In this document: piece after piece, positions 20,764 to 30,651 of the stretch
Layout of the letters: every line of letters begins with the position of its first letter
Numbering within the stretch: position 1 is the first letter of the stretch
Source: Panicum virgatum
Lineage: Eukaryota > Streptophyta > Magnoliopsida > Poales > Poaceae
Direction of reading: 5' to 3'
DNA: 64,000 nt
Assembly: GCF_016808335.1 (NCBI RefSeq)
Contig: NC_053136.1
Coordinates: 4,446,531-4,510,530 of the forward strand
Notes under the pieces: generated by a model
Told to the model about the DNA's origin: nothing
The model's input: only the letters and a program-made list of their open reading frames with translations
Database searches by the model: none
Translations under genes and position numbers: made by a program

Positions 20764-20770
20764 TTATAAA
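20764..20770 (-). promoter_or_regulatory. TATA box for the antisense gene
   Basis: TTTATAA on the minus strand, about 135 bases before the ATG at 20632. Copy 2 has TTTATAG at the equivalent place (57340-57346). Confidence 0.5.
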
Positions 20771-21240
20771 GCCTGTCTCAACCGGCGCGCCCCGGAACCG
20801 TCGCCGGAACTCAAGCGACGCTCGCACCAGGAGTTAGCCGCCCAGTCCATGACGTGGGGGGCCCAGGCCCACCTGTCAGGGAGGGTGGGTAATCAACGGG
20901 GGTGCGAAAAGGCGGGATCCGAACCGTCGCCCGCGCGCGTGAAGCAAGGCGGAAGCCGAGCTGACGTGCGCGCATTAATCATAGGCGTGGCCGAGCTTTT
21001 CGGGAGCTGCGCCGGTGGTAAATGATCCGTTTACTCCGGCCGCAACAATGCCGAACGTCGCGCGTGTGACTAAGTGAACCGCTTATCGTGGGGCCCTTAG
21101 TCAGTAATCCGTTGCGACGTGATGAGGCAGCAACTAACCCAATGGGTAGTCAAAGCCGGTCAAGACCTGCAGAAAGGAGCGTCAAGCTATATAGTGCCAA
21201 ATCGCAGAAGTGGCCCCACCTGTGGGCTCGTACCTCCCCC

Positions 21241-21260
21241 AAGGTGGGCCCGGGGGCCAC
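21241..21260 (+). other. Polypurine tract
   Basis: A purine-rich stretch containing GGGCCCGGGGGCCAC directly abuts the 3' LTR. The same sequence abuts the copy 2 LTR. It is interrupted by pyrimidines, so the exact plus-strand priming site is uncertain. Confidence 0.5.
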
Positions 21261-22307
21261 TGTCGGTACCCTGCAACAGGGATACCCACTCTTACTGCAG
21301 CAAAGCAGGACCCGCGTAGTTATCCGTAGCTGCGCGGGAGAGACGGAGTAGCCAGGCCCCACAGGCCAGGCTTTTCCCTCACCAAGCCAACGGCCCCGGA
21401 CCGTTCCCCGCCTGAGGATGGGTCCGGTGGCGCCACGTGTCTCCATGGAAGGGAAGCTCCAAGCTGACCGCCGAAGCCTCGGACCCCCAGAGGGGTCCGG
21501 GACCTCCTACGCCCGTCCGGACTCCCCTCACCGTGTAGGGGTCCGAAGCCGCCACGTGTCCCGGAGGCGTGGGATCGTGCGCGAGCCTTCCGGAGGAAGA
21601 CTCGCCCACCTACCGCATTTAATGCGATAGACAAGGCGTGCTCTGCCGCCGTGGTACACAAGACAGCCTTTTGTCAGGCCCCGCTGCGCGCCGCGTATTA
21701 CCAAGGAGCACAGTGCAGCCGCCTGAGCCGCGCCCGCGCAGAGCCCGCCTGTAGCATTAAACGGATACGACAGCACGGCACTTTTCCATCATGCCGCCTA
21801 CGCCGCAAGCTACACCGCCCGCTTAAGCAATGTGACGGGCGGTGTCACTAGCTGCGACGGGCCCGACCTGACAAGACGACGCTAGGACATGATGGACGAA
21901 GGGCCCCGGGAGCAGGCGAGGGAATCCAAGAGAAAGATCTCCTTTGCCTGCGACGCCATAATGCATGAACAGTGCGTTAGGTTATACTACATCGTTGGAC
22001 CCACCTGTCGGGGATCCAACGACTGTGTACGCGCCCCCTTGAGATATAAAAGGGAGGCGCTCGCTGTGCACAGGACACATCCATACAGACTCAAGCTCTC
22101 GCACCTCCTCACGCTTGTGGGAAGGCAATACAACACACAGTGGATGTAGGGTATTACGCTCCGGCGGCCCGAACCACTCTAAATCCTGCTGTGTTTCTTG
22201 TGTTCTGGAGGGAGATCGATCTAAGACTAGCTACCCCCTGAGTACACACCCTCTGGGCTAGGGCGGGTGCCTTCCGCCACCCGGCCGTGGTTTGCAACAC
22301 CACGACA
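21261..22307 (+). repeat. 3' LTR of copy 1
   Basis: 1047 bases, the same length as the 5' LTR, TGTCGG...CGACA, followed by the target duplication ATGTC. No difference from the 5' LTR was seen. Confidence 0.93.
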
Positions 22308-23278
22308 ATGTCACATATTAAAAACAACCACCGTTTGCTTAGACAAAAAAATGTTTTCAATACTAAAGCCTGATAATTGATGCAAATCCATCGATAATCA
22401 ATGCAAATCAGTTGATATTCAACAACTTTGGTTGATTTTCTATTTCCTTTCACCAACTTGACCAAATATGCATGGGGTATTTACTATATTGTTGTATATT
22501 ATGCTACAAATGGATGGTTATACTGATAATTTGCAATGTAGATTAGTGTTAAATATTAGTGGTGGGAAGAAAGACTTCAATGTTGACTTGTTGTTAAATC
22601 AGTTAGGATACAATAGGCTTCAATGTTGACTATAATATGTATACTTATACTAAAAAAACTATGTCTAACTGGTTTACATAATTATTATAAAAAAAGTGTC
22701 ATTTATGAAAAATGGATGTTTTAAGTGCCTTTCTGTATGAATTATGGATGTGGTCATATGAGTCTGTTACCAATTTTTATAAAACTTGTGTCAATTTATG
22801 CTAATATGGACAATGTGGTTTGTATGGACTATGTATTTTTTTTGTATTTATGTGCAATTTCATTTGGTGTATGCCTATTTATGTGGTTTGCATAATTATA
22901 CATAACATGGATATATGTAATATGTATCTATAGTTTATTCAATTTATGTCCAAAATATATGTACATGTTTATTTCTAATGCAATTCTATCGTAAGCTACG
23001 TATAATTTCTATAATTTACCTTATAAAATACCATACTTAACAAACCAAATAAAAATACTATAAAAATTTCTATTTTCCATCTGCTAAATACATTTCTCAG
23101 CCGAATTTTCGATAAATCGACCGATTTGCATCGATTATCAATGATAAATCATTGATTATCGATATTTGAATTTGACCTTCCTTATCAGTCGATTTTAGCG
23201 ATATTTCACCGATTTTCAATCGATTATCGATACCGGAGGACACTGATAAACAATGTATCAGTGATAATGTAAACTCTG

Positions 23279-23760
23279 GTCGCCACTCGCTGGCAATGCG
23301 CCGCCAGGTCCTGTCACCCTTGCGACGACGACGACGCCGAGCTCCTGCTGGCCCGGCCACGGCCCACGCCCAAGCGCAGGCCGCCGCCCGATCACCCGCG
23401 CGCGCGGCCCTCCTCGGCGGTGTTCTCCGCCGCCGACTAGCCTGCCTCCGGCGCGGGGCCGCCGGCGGCAGCAGCGTCGCACGGTCGTCCATCGCAGCCT
23501 GTGCACGCCTTCCCCTTTATCCTTTCCGTGCGCCTGCACCTCGTCCTCTCGATCCTCTTTGCATCCACGGGCAGGCGATGGCCGCCGACGGGGAAGAGAA
23601 GGCTGCCGCGGAGGCTTTGGACAGTAGCGAAGCACCAGACACCAGCAAGCTGCCTGCCCCCTGCTTCTTTCCTGCCGACCTGCTTGCTCTTGCTCCCTCG
23701 TTCCCTCTGCACGGCGCTAGAGCTGTACTAGTATACTAGTACGTACTGCCCAGTGAAAAA
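23279..23760. repeat. Duplicated GC-rich segment, copy A (right part)
   Basis: GC-rich, with no convincing reading frame. It is similar in order and sequence to 28.68-29.64 kb (for example GGCTTTGGACAGTAGCGAAG versus GTGCTTTGGACAGTAGCGAA, then CGCTCTTGCTC and CTGCCCA motifs). Its left continuation lies before the hAT-like insertion at about 8140-8497. It may be a decayed gene copy; the parent is uncertain. Confidence 0.5.
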
Positions 23761-24289
23761 AAAGGAGAAAGAAAAAAGAGGTGTGGCGCCGCCGTGTATC
23801 GTGTCCCGTCCTGCTTGCGTGTCTTCAGCTTTGTGGCAATTGCGGGGCGTTGTACGTGGCAATTGCTAGTAGAGCATCGCACACAATGCTTCTAGCAAAA
23901 CTGCCACTTGCATTACGTGGTACGCGCATAACGGGGTGTCAATTTATCGCTTTGTGCCATTAGTTTCGATTCCGTCGCAGAAGCAGGCGGACGGGCATGA
24001 CGTGCCAGGGGGAGGGGGGAGGGCGCGGATTGTAGACCCATTAAGCTGAAGCCCAAAAGGCTAATTAATTTTCTTTCTTTGTTACTTTCTTTATTTTCTC
24101 TTTGTTTTTTTTTCACCCATTAACTGCACGCACGCCTATCACCCAGTTATAAATAATTAAGTATCACAAGCAAGCAAACCGATGACGTAATCATCAACAT
24201 TTTCTTCAACCATTAATTGCCCGCCCATGAATTAAATTCTTCTACTATAGTATCAACTTCTGATCTTTCGGCGAGTAAACATTTCAGAA
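23761..24289. other. Intergenic
   Basis: No gene, RNA or element was recognised. A poly-pyrimidine stretch occurs near 24070-24115. Confidence 0.35.
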
Positions 24290-24870
24290 TGTTCTGAGTT
24301 TCGGAGTCAATGTTCTGGATAATTGCTAGAAATATTCAAAAAAAAGTTTTGAATTTTTTAAAATGTTCCTGAAAATTTTATTTGGAAACATTTTTGAATG
24401 TTCCCTTAGAACTTTTTAAAATGTTCTTGAACATTCAAAAAGTTTCCAAACAAGTTTGTAAACATTTCAAAGTGTGAAGTGAAAAATGTTTGAGAGCAAC
24501 TCACAATGTTCTGGATAATTGCCAGAAATGTCCAGAAAAAAGTTTTGAACTTTTTAAAATATTCTCGAATAATTTGTTTGAAAACATTTAAGAATGTTTC
24601 CTTTAGAACTTTTCAAAATGTTCCTGAACATTCAAAAAAGCTGTAAACATTTCAAAGTGTGAAGTGAAAAATATTTGAGAACAACTCACAATGTTCTGGA
24701 TAATTGCTCAAAATGTTTAGAATTTTTTTTTGAACTTTTTAAAATGTTCCTGAAGAATTTGTTTGGAAATACTTCATAATGTTCCATTAGAACTTTTTAA
24801 AATGTTCTTGAACATTTAAAAAGTTTCAAAACAAGTTTGTAAACATTTTAAAGTGTGAAGTGAATTATTC
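24290..24870. repeat. Three-copy tandem repeat, period about 185-196 bases
   Basis: The phrase TGTTCTGGATAATTGC begins at 24311, 24507 and 24692. Each copy continues with TTTTGAACTTTTTAAAATGT and AAACATTTCAAAGTGTGAAG. The units are AT-rich and diverged by substitutions and small indels. Confidence 0.75.
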
Positions 24871-25384
24871 AAATTCAATTTGCATAAGAATCAATGCAAC
24901 GCTTTACAACTCAGACACTTACGATGCACGGACACTCACCCCTATAAACGCACGTACGCAAATCCTACTTCTATGAGCATCTTCGAAGACTGAGCGGCAA
25001 ATCCTTGAGAATGACAAAGTCACCACAGGCGTCTTGCTGTCAATGGGACGTCACCTTCCATTGAAAACACAACACCATTAAATTGTAGAATACACAGAAA
25101 GTCGAACTCAGAACCTAAGGTGCTACCGAGCCTCTTGTAATCCTCACGCTACAGGCGCTTACACTCATCATCAGTATTCAATGCATATAAGTTGATGCCG
25201 TTGTCATTTCAGAATAAAAACTTAACGAGAAACTTAAACATATGCACTGAATGTTGGTAGGAGTATACTTGTTGAGGAAGAAAAGAAAAGAAAAGCATGG
25301 ATATATAACTTGCTTATTGCTTTGCTGTCGCCGCAAAGCAAAACACAGGAAGAAATCGAGAGGCAGCGACAAGCAGGGAAGTAA
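24871..25384. other. Intergenic, dispersed-repeat-like
   Basis: The part around 24910-25160 (CCTATAAACGCACGTACGCA, AGTCACCACAGGCG) reads like a repeat I remember being common in grass genomes, but I cannot assign it to a family. No gene was found. Confidence 0.35.
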
Positions 25385-26027
25385 GGCTGACTCCAGCAGG
25401 CCATGCAAAGCGCCATGCAAATGCAAAATGCCTCGCGAATCTTCACTGTAGCACCTTGGTCCGGTCTCCAACAGGTCATCCATTCGGTAGAGGCATCTTG
25501 CATGCGAGGAGAGAGAGAGAGTGGAAAATGGCGAGCCCCGACGGGAGATCCATCACGTTGGTGAACAACGGTCATTCTCGTCGCGCGAAGGTGGTGAAGC
25601 AAGGTCGAAGCCGCAGTTTCGGGGGGCTCGTGCGCAGGTCGACGCGAAGGGCAGCGGCGGTGGCGGCAGCTTGCGCAGCGTCTCCGGCGACAAGGTTAGT
25701 GTGAATGCATGGATCCCCAAGGTGTCACACCCCTGCTTCTGCGGATCTAGCCCCTTTTGCTGCTCCTTCGGTTTGGGCTCAGATCCGCCCATGTTTTGGT
25801 AGCACGACTTTTGAATGGAATGAATGTACGAGTGTCTCGTAGTGTAGCTGTTTATTTCGATTGATTTATGCTATTTCTTCACGATTTGTCACCAGCATAG
25901 GATCTGTGAGCTACCCCGCTTCCTGATTTGGGCGTAATCTCTATCTGTAGCTCAGATTGTTGAAGAAGGTGACCCTAGACTAGTGTTTGTTGAACATAAT
26001 TGTTGCATTTCATGGATTGTGCACAGG

Positions 26028-26820
26028 ATGGATCCAAGATTCCCTCAATTCTGCACCACTCAAGGGCAAGGGTCTCAACAGCATTCTGATTGTCAAGATT
26101 GGCAATTTCAGGGTACCTACCAGGATGCTGTTTAGGTAAAACATTTTGCAATACCTCTCCTGGTTTTAAATAGGTATATACTAATTATGGATTCATGCAG
26201 TTGGACATAGATGAGGATTTTGTCACACCAATTTCCAATACCGGGGCTGAGATTGAACATTTGTTCCCAAGCTCGAGTGATAGTAGAGCTCAACAGGAAA
26301 TACCTGCTCACCAAGAAGAGACTGAGGTTGAAGAAATAACACAATCCCGGGCACAAAATGCAATGGAGAAGAGAAAGGGGGTCAGCAGCAGCAGAGGAAA
26401 ATCATTTTCAACTGAAGAAGACTAGATTCTCTGCTCTGGTTGGCTGAATATTTCGATGGATGCTGTGACAGGTACAAATGTTTAAGTTTTATATTAATGT
26501 CTATGAATTATTTGAATGACAGTAGCATTTTTCGCAGGCACGAATCAGAGTGGAAATGTGTTCTACAGAAGATTGCATCAGTATTTTTGCAGAGAACTGT
26601 GGTGGGAATTGCTCCCGAAGTCAAAATTCAATACAAAACAGGTGGCTCACAATTCAAAAGGCAGTTAGCAGGGTATGGTGTAGTAAATTTTGTTGTGATC
26701 TTAATAATATATGAAGTTATGAACGTTGTAGTAGTAAATATGTGTCTAACCTATCTGCCTTCCTTTGTTGTCAGATTAATGAAGCAGTTCGAATGTACCA
26801 GGGCAAGGAGGTTTGGCATT
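26028..26820 (+). pseudogene. PIF/Harbinger ORF1 (SANT/Myb-like) pseudogene
   Basis: Fragments in order: MDPRFPQFCTTQGQG from the ATG at 26028; then, after an intron ending near 26200, LDIDEDFVTPISNTGAEIEH; then SSRGKSFSTEED followed by a stop and ILCSGWLNISMDAVTGT; then ESEWKCVLQKIASVFLQRT; and finally INEAVRMYQGKEVWHFGHW. This order resembles the Myb/SANT-like protein paired with PIF transposases, thought to bind DNA or assist the transposase. TAG codons at 26133-26135 and 26423-26425 and frame changes between fragments show it is broken. Confidence 0.6.
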
Positions 26821-26836
26821 TCGGTCATTGGCTAAA

Positions 26837-27687
26837 TCATCGAACACAGGAGATCGATGCAAACACATTTATATCATTGTGTGACCCTGGCGGTCCAAAG
26901 AAAGCATGCCATATTCGAAGATTTTTTGATGCCACAGCCTCTAGGATAACCGTTGGTTTTCCTTTGTGGCCTCTATAGATGCCGTGATGTGCAGTTGGGC
27001 ATGCTGACCACTCCCAGTGCATGCAGTCTATACTCCCAATCATTTCTGGGAAACCTCTTGCTTCGTTCTCTGCAAGAATGGACTGAAGCTCTGCAGCATT
27101 TGGTGGTCTCAAGTACTCGGCCTCATATAGTTGTATAATTGTGTCGGCAAATTCTTTAACAGTCTCTAGGACGGTACTCTCAGCCATGCAGAATTTTTCA
27201 TCCAGTGAATCGGCAGGGCAGCCGTATGCAAGCATACGCATCGCAACAACAGACTTGTGCATGCAATCAAATCCCATGGCACCAACAACGTTGGGTTTGT
27301 ACTGGAAGTAAGGGTTCTTGGCTTCAATTTCTCTAACAATTCGTCGGAATAGTCGAATGTTCATTCGGAACCTAAAATACAAATGTGTTAGATATGCAGC
27401 GTACTGAACTATCAGAGCAAGGATATGCGAAAAATGCAGGATGCATCATACCTCCGCCTAAAGGTGGCTGCATCAAACAATGGGTGCTCATCAAAATAAT
27501 TTCGCATGATCTCCAAGCGAGCAGCCACCCTGTCTCGCCTAATGACTCGCCGTCCTGGGACAGATCCTCCCCATCTCCGTGGAGGCTTCTCAGCATCCAA
27601 CGCTAGTACATCATGCCAAGTCTTGAGCCATTTGGTGCGCAGCTTCGATGAACCAAAAATGGCATTCCACATGGAGCCACGGGCCAT
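26837..27687 (-). pseudogene. PIF/Harbinger transposase, truncated
   Basis: Exon 1 is 27687-27452 (MARGSMWNAIFGSSKLRTKW to DAATFRRR) and exon 2 is 27372-26837, joined by a GT-AG intron that keeps frame (FRRRFRMNIRLFRRI). The DDE_Tnp_4-type core is clear: MIGSIDCMHWEW with the first catalytic Asp, GHKGKPTVILEAVAS, and HAFFGPPGSHNDINV with the second Asp. The protein then stops after a few unrelated residues. The remaining part with the third catalytic acid is absent, apparently lost in a deletion that brings the transposase next to the end of ORF1. Confidence 0.8.
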
Positions 27688-28151
27688 TGCCTTGCTTTAA
27701 TCAAAGGAAAGTGGAATGACTTAGTTTACCTGAAATCGAAGGTGGAATGACTTAGTTTATTTGAAATCCTCACAATTCACGAATGCTGTCGCACGTACGG
27801 CTCGTCCCCCGCCTTCTTGGTAGAGCAGCAGACCCCAACAATCCACCGCCGAGGATGGAAAATACCTTCTCCGGCGAGAGCGACGGCCACCGAACCAAGG
27901 ACCTTGGCACTGCGTGTTTTAAGACGCTAGGTTTTAGCGCTGAAGCGAAATGGGGAACGAAGAAAAGCGCGCCATAGTAGAGCGGGATATTTCACAAGCT
28001 GGCGCGAAACGGGATGGCTACTGCCTATACCATGCATTTTGCATTGCCTGTTGGAGATAAAGTCATGGAAAGGAGCGATGCAAAATACAATGGCACTGCA
28101 AATCGTCTTTTGCATTGCGGGAATACATTACACCTGATGGAGTCAGCCTAA

Positions 28152-28599
28152 TGGATGGAAGAAATGAACGGAGAGAGTGAGAGACAGCGACAGCTCGTAA
28201 CTACTTCAGTAATTGAGACATTGAAAGGTAGATACACCTGATCGCTATTAATACGGCCCATATGATAAACGGCCCTCAGAAATTAAAAAGGATGAATATG
28301 CAGCCCAGGAAGCGCTTTCTGCGACAGGATCGAGTGCTCGCGCGATGTATAGATTTCCCCCGCAAAATGTCCGTCCCGTCGGTGATCTTTGCCACTTCCT
28401 GATGCTGCTGAACTGTGTTGGTTGGTGTGGTGTGGTGTCCATAAGGGAGGGGACCTTTTGCTACTTTCATATCTTAATAACCAAGAAAGTTAGATTATTT
28501 GTTATTTTCATCACATCTTAACCAATAACCATTCTGATTTCCAGTTATTACCACATAATGACGTGGCAAGATTAATCCGCAACGCGCACCCCCACACCA
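28152..28599. other. Intergenic
   Basis: Mixed composition, and no gene was seen. From about 28545 the sequence (ATGACGTGGCAAGATTA) resembles the promoter-proximal DNA of the Mei2-like gene (ATGACGTGGCAGGATTA near 30336). Confidence 0.35.
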
Positions 28600-29640
28600 A
28601 ATCCCTGATCCCACGACCACCGTAACGCTAGCGTCTCGTCAGTAGGAGCCTCGTAGCCAGGTTACGGTAGCGCAGCCATTGGACTGGACGATGACGCACC
28701 GCCAGCGCCAGGTCTTGTCATCCCTCCGTCCTAGCTCGATCGCCGGCAAGGCGGCAAGCCCGGGCCGGCTTCGTGCGACGCCGGCTCGCCGCCGCCGCCG
28801 AGCCCCTGCTACCCCGGCCACGGCCCCGCCGGCCGGACAGTCACCCGCGCGCGCCCTCCGCCGAATAACAAACCTGCCTGGCCGCCGCCCGCCAGCGTCA
28901 GGGGTGGCGGCTGGCCTGGCACGCGACGCGATAATGCAGCCAAAAAATCGCAGCTCGCTCGTGCAGCACAGGCAGGGTACGGTGTGGCACGGCTAACCCG
29001 GCGCCAGCGCACGCGGCCGCCTTCCCCTTTCTCTTTTCCGTGCACCCGCACCTCAACCCCCCGGCGGGCGATGGTCGACGACGGGCCGGGAGGAGGAGAA
29101 GGAGAAGGCTGCCGGGGTGCTTTGGACAGTAGCGAAGCACGTTACCACCACCACCAGCCCAGGCGAACAGGCACCGGCTTTGTTTGGTTCTCACTAGTAT
29201 TCCCAGTGCACATAAGTTGACAAAGAAATCTCGCATGTATAGATTGTTAAATAAAATCTATTTACAAAATCTTTTTAGGAATGAGTATAATTTTTCGTGA
29301 CGAATCTAATAATGGTAATTAATCAATGATTCGCTACAGTGATGCTACAGTGACCATCCTCTAATCACACGGTAAAAGATCTCATTAGATTTTTTAAGGT
29401 CCGTAACATAGGATTCTGGAGTTAATTTTATAAACTAATTTTATTTAATACTGTAATTAGTGGTCAAAATTTTCTAATACTCACTAGCGTAGAAAACTAA
29501 ACAGGGCCACCAGCTGCTCCCTGTTTCTTTCCACCCAACACCGATCTGATCCTGCCGAGCTGCTCGCTCTTGCTCACTCCGCATAGTGTGCTGTACTACT
29601 GCTGCCCACTGCAAAAAAAAAAAGTGGCTGTCTAGGGTAA
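28600..29640. repeat. Duplicated GC-rich segment, copy B
   Basis: Collinear with copy A (8140-8497 plus 23279-23760) but lacking the MITE and hAT/LTR insertions found there and carrying its own MITE at 29176-29508. Shared landmarks include CACGACCACCG, GCCAGGTC, GCCTTCCCCTTT and TTTGGACAGTAGCGAAGCAC. A weaker resemblance exists to the 3' flank of the Mei2-like gene at about 33400-33510. No intact reading frame was found. Confidence 0.5.
29176..29508. mobile_element. Tourist-like MITE
   Basis: 333 bases. Ends GGCTTTGTTTGGTT and, inverted, GGCCCTGTTTAGTTT, flanked by ACC (29173-29175 and 29509-29511). It carries the shared foldback core GACGAATCTAATAATG...CTACAGTGATGCTACAGTGA. Copy A lacks it at the homologous position. 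Confidence 0.7.
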
Positions 29641-29775
29641 CTGCGTGTCGATCATCATCAGCTTCTTCCATGGGTGGCCGGTGCTGGCCGCCTTGTCCTG
29701 CGCAAGCACAAACCCAAGCAACAGGTAGCAACTATGTACACGTCTCATGGAAAGTTGGAAACTCAAAAAAAGTTT

Positions 29776-30183
29776 TTTTTAGATAAAGAAATTGTCAAAT
29801 CCCGACCTCTACAAAAGTGAAGGTGTATCCAGCCAATTATTACAAATGTTTATTGCAACAGAATAGGAAAAAGATTACAAACCAAGCCTATTGCTAAACA
29901 TCCACCCATTTATTGCAAAAAAATCCATCCCCACCATCTCTAGCATGCGGCAAGCAGTGGCAATGGCCTCCCTGTCCTCCTCTTTGTGAAGAATCGCCCA
30001 AGCTCTTGTAAGATAGGTGGCCCTGAAAAGGATCTGCAATGATGTTTGGTTTTTAGTTTTTTGGAAGACAATATCGTTTCTGGAATGCCAAATCGCCCAA
30101 CACAAAGCTGCAATCCCTGTGTAAACCAAGCTTTTACATGATTTTGTTAGCTCGCACAGCCACATAACAATTATGATTTTGTG
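29776..30183 (-). mobile_element. 5'-truncated L1-type LINE fragment
   Basis: Bounded by an exact 17-bp target duplication, AAACTCAAAAAAAGTTT (29759-29775 and 30184-30200). On the minus strand it encodes the C-terminal end of a plant L1 reverse-transcriptase ORF (GIAALCWAIWHSRNDIVFQK, LTRAWAILHKEEDREAI, FFAINGWMFSNRLG). It ends in TTTATCTAAAAA, the usual 3' end of these elements. The 5' truncation and long duplication are typical of target-primed reverse transcription. Confidence 0.8.
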
Positions 30184-30523
30184 TAAACTCAAAAAAAGTT
30201 TAGAAGATACAAGGAAACAAATTGCAGGAAAATAGAAATTCATATCATAAACTATCATGATAGTTAATTATATCATTTTCACATAACAATTAGGGTATAC
30301 CCTAACAATTACAATTTACAATTTCCATTTACCATATGACGTGGCAGGATTACTCTGTAACAAACCCGACCCCACAGGGGCCACACCACTCATTCGGTGA
30401 ATCAAACTCTAACCTGAACGGCACAACATCCCTCCGATGCACGCGGGTCCCACCTGCAGTGAGACAACGCTGGACGACCCAGGCCATCAGGCACACGCAC
30501 CCCCCAGCCCAGCCGTGTTCCTC

Positions 30524-30530
30524 TATAAAG
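30524..30530 (+). promoter_or_regulatory. TATA box of Mei2-like gene
   Basis: TATAAAG, about 125 bases before the ATG at 30652, within GC-rich DNA (a GGCCGGCCGGCC run follows at once). Confidence 0.6.
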
Positions 30531-30651
30531 ACGGCCGGCCGGCCGGCCATGTCCCAGCGAACGCGGCCGCGCTTTGCCTCGTCTCAGAGTGCGTCCTTGC
30601 CTGCATCGCAACCCTCGCCGCCTTCCCCCCTCTCCACCCATCCACCCCACC

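Larger units (their letters stand above)
8687..22307 (+). mobile_element. Complete Ty3/gypsy LTR retrotransposon, copy 1
   Basis: A 13,621-base element bounded by the 5-bp target duplication ATGTC (8682-8686 and 22308-22312). Order: 5' LTR, primer-binding site, gag, protease, reverse transcriptase, RNase H, integrase, a non-coding stretch with hairpin repeats, an antisense three-exon gene, polypurine tract and 3' LTR. Integrase after RNase H marks it as Ty3/gypsy. The antisense 'putative gypsy type transposon' protein is seen in several large grass families, and the RIRE2-like group is the likely relative (from memory, not searched). The LTRs appear identical, so insertion was recent, yet gag-pol carries two in-frame stops. 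Confidence 0.9.
8498..23278. mobile_element. hAT-like element, split by a later LTR retrotransposon
   Basis: The 8-bp sequence GTCGCCAC flanks both ends (8490-8497 and 23279-23286). The inner ends are CATGGAATACA and, inverted, CAGAGTTTACA. Subterminal DNA rich in ATCGAT/GATAATCG on both sides is roughly inverted (GATAATCG..ATCGGTGAAAT). Removing the LTR element and one target duplication leaves about 1155 bases, mostly AT-rich and non-coding, so this is a non-autonomous or decayed copy. The 8-bp duplication and CA ends suggest hAT; the terminal match is imperfect. Confidence 0.5.
25385..28148. mobile_element. PIF/Harbinger DNA transposon, degenerate but with both ends
   Basis: 2764 bases. 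Terminal inverted repeats GGCTGACTCCAGCAGG (left) and, inverted, GGCTGACTCCATCAGG (right) are flanked by the 3-bp target duplication TAA (25382-25384 and 28149-28151), as expected for PIF/Harbinger. Subterminal TGCAAA motifs repeat at both ends. Inside are a plus-strand SANT/Myb-like ORF1 remnant and a minus-strand transposase remnant in convergent orientation. The catalytic C-terminal part is missing, so the element is non-autonomous. Confidence 0.85.

Noticed and set aside
20632..20827. Upstream ATG at 20827 as start of the antisense gene
   Set aside because: The only TATA-like box (20764-20770) lies downstream of it, and the MASLVHPRR start at 20632 fits the expected transcript; copy 2 shows the same arrangement.
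28809..29236. Minus-strand frames of 80 to 112 codons in segment B
   Set aside because: The homologous segment A does not keep these frames.
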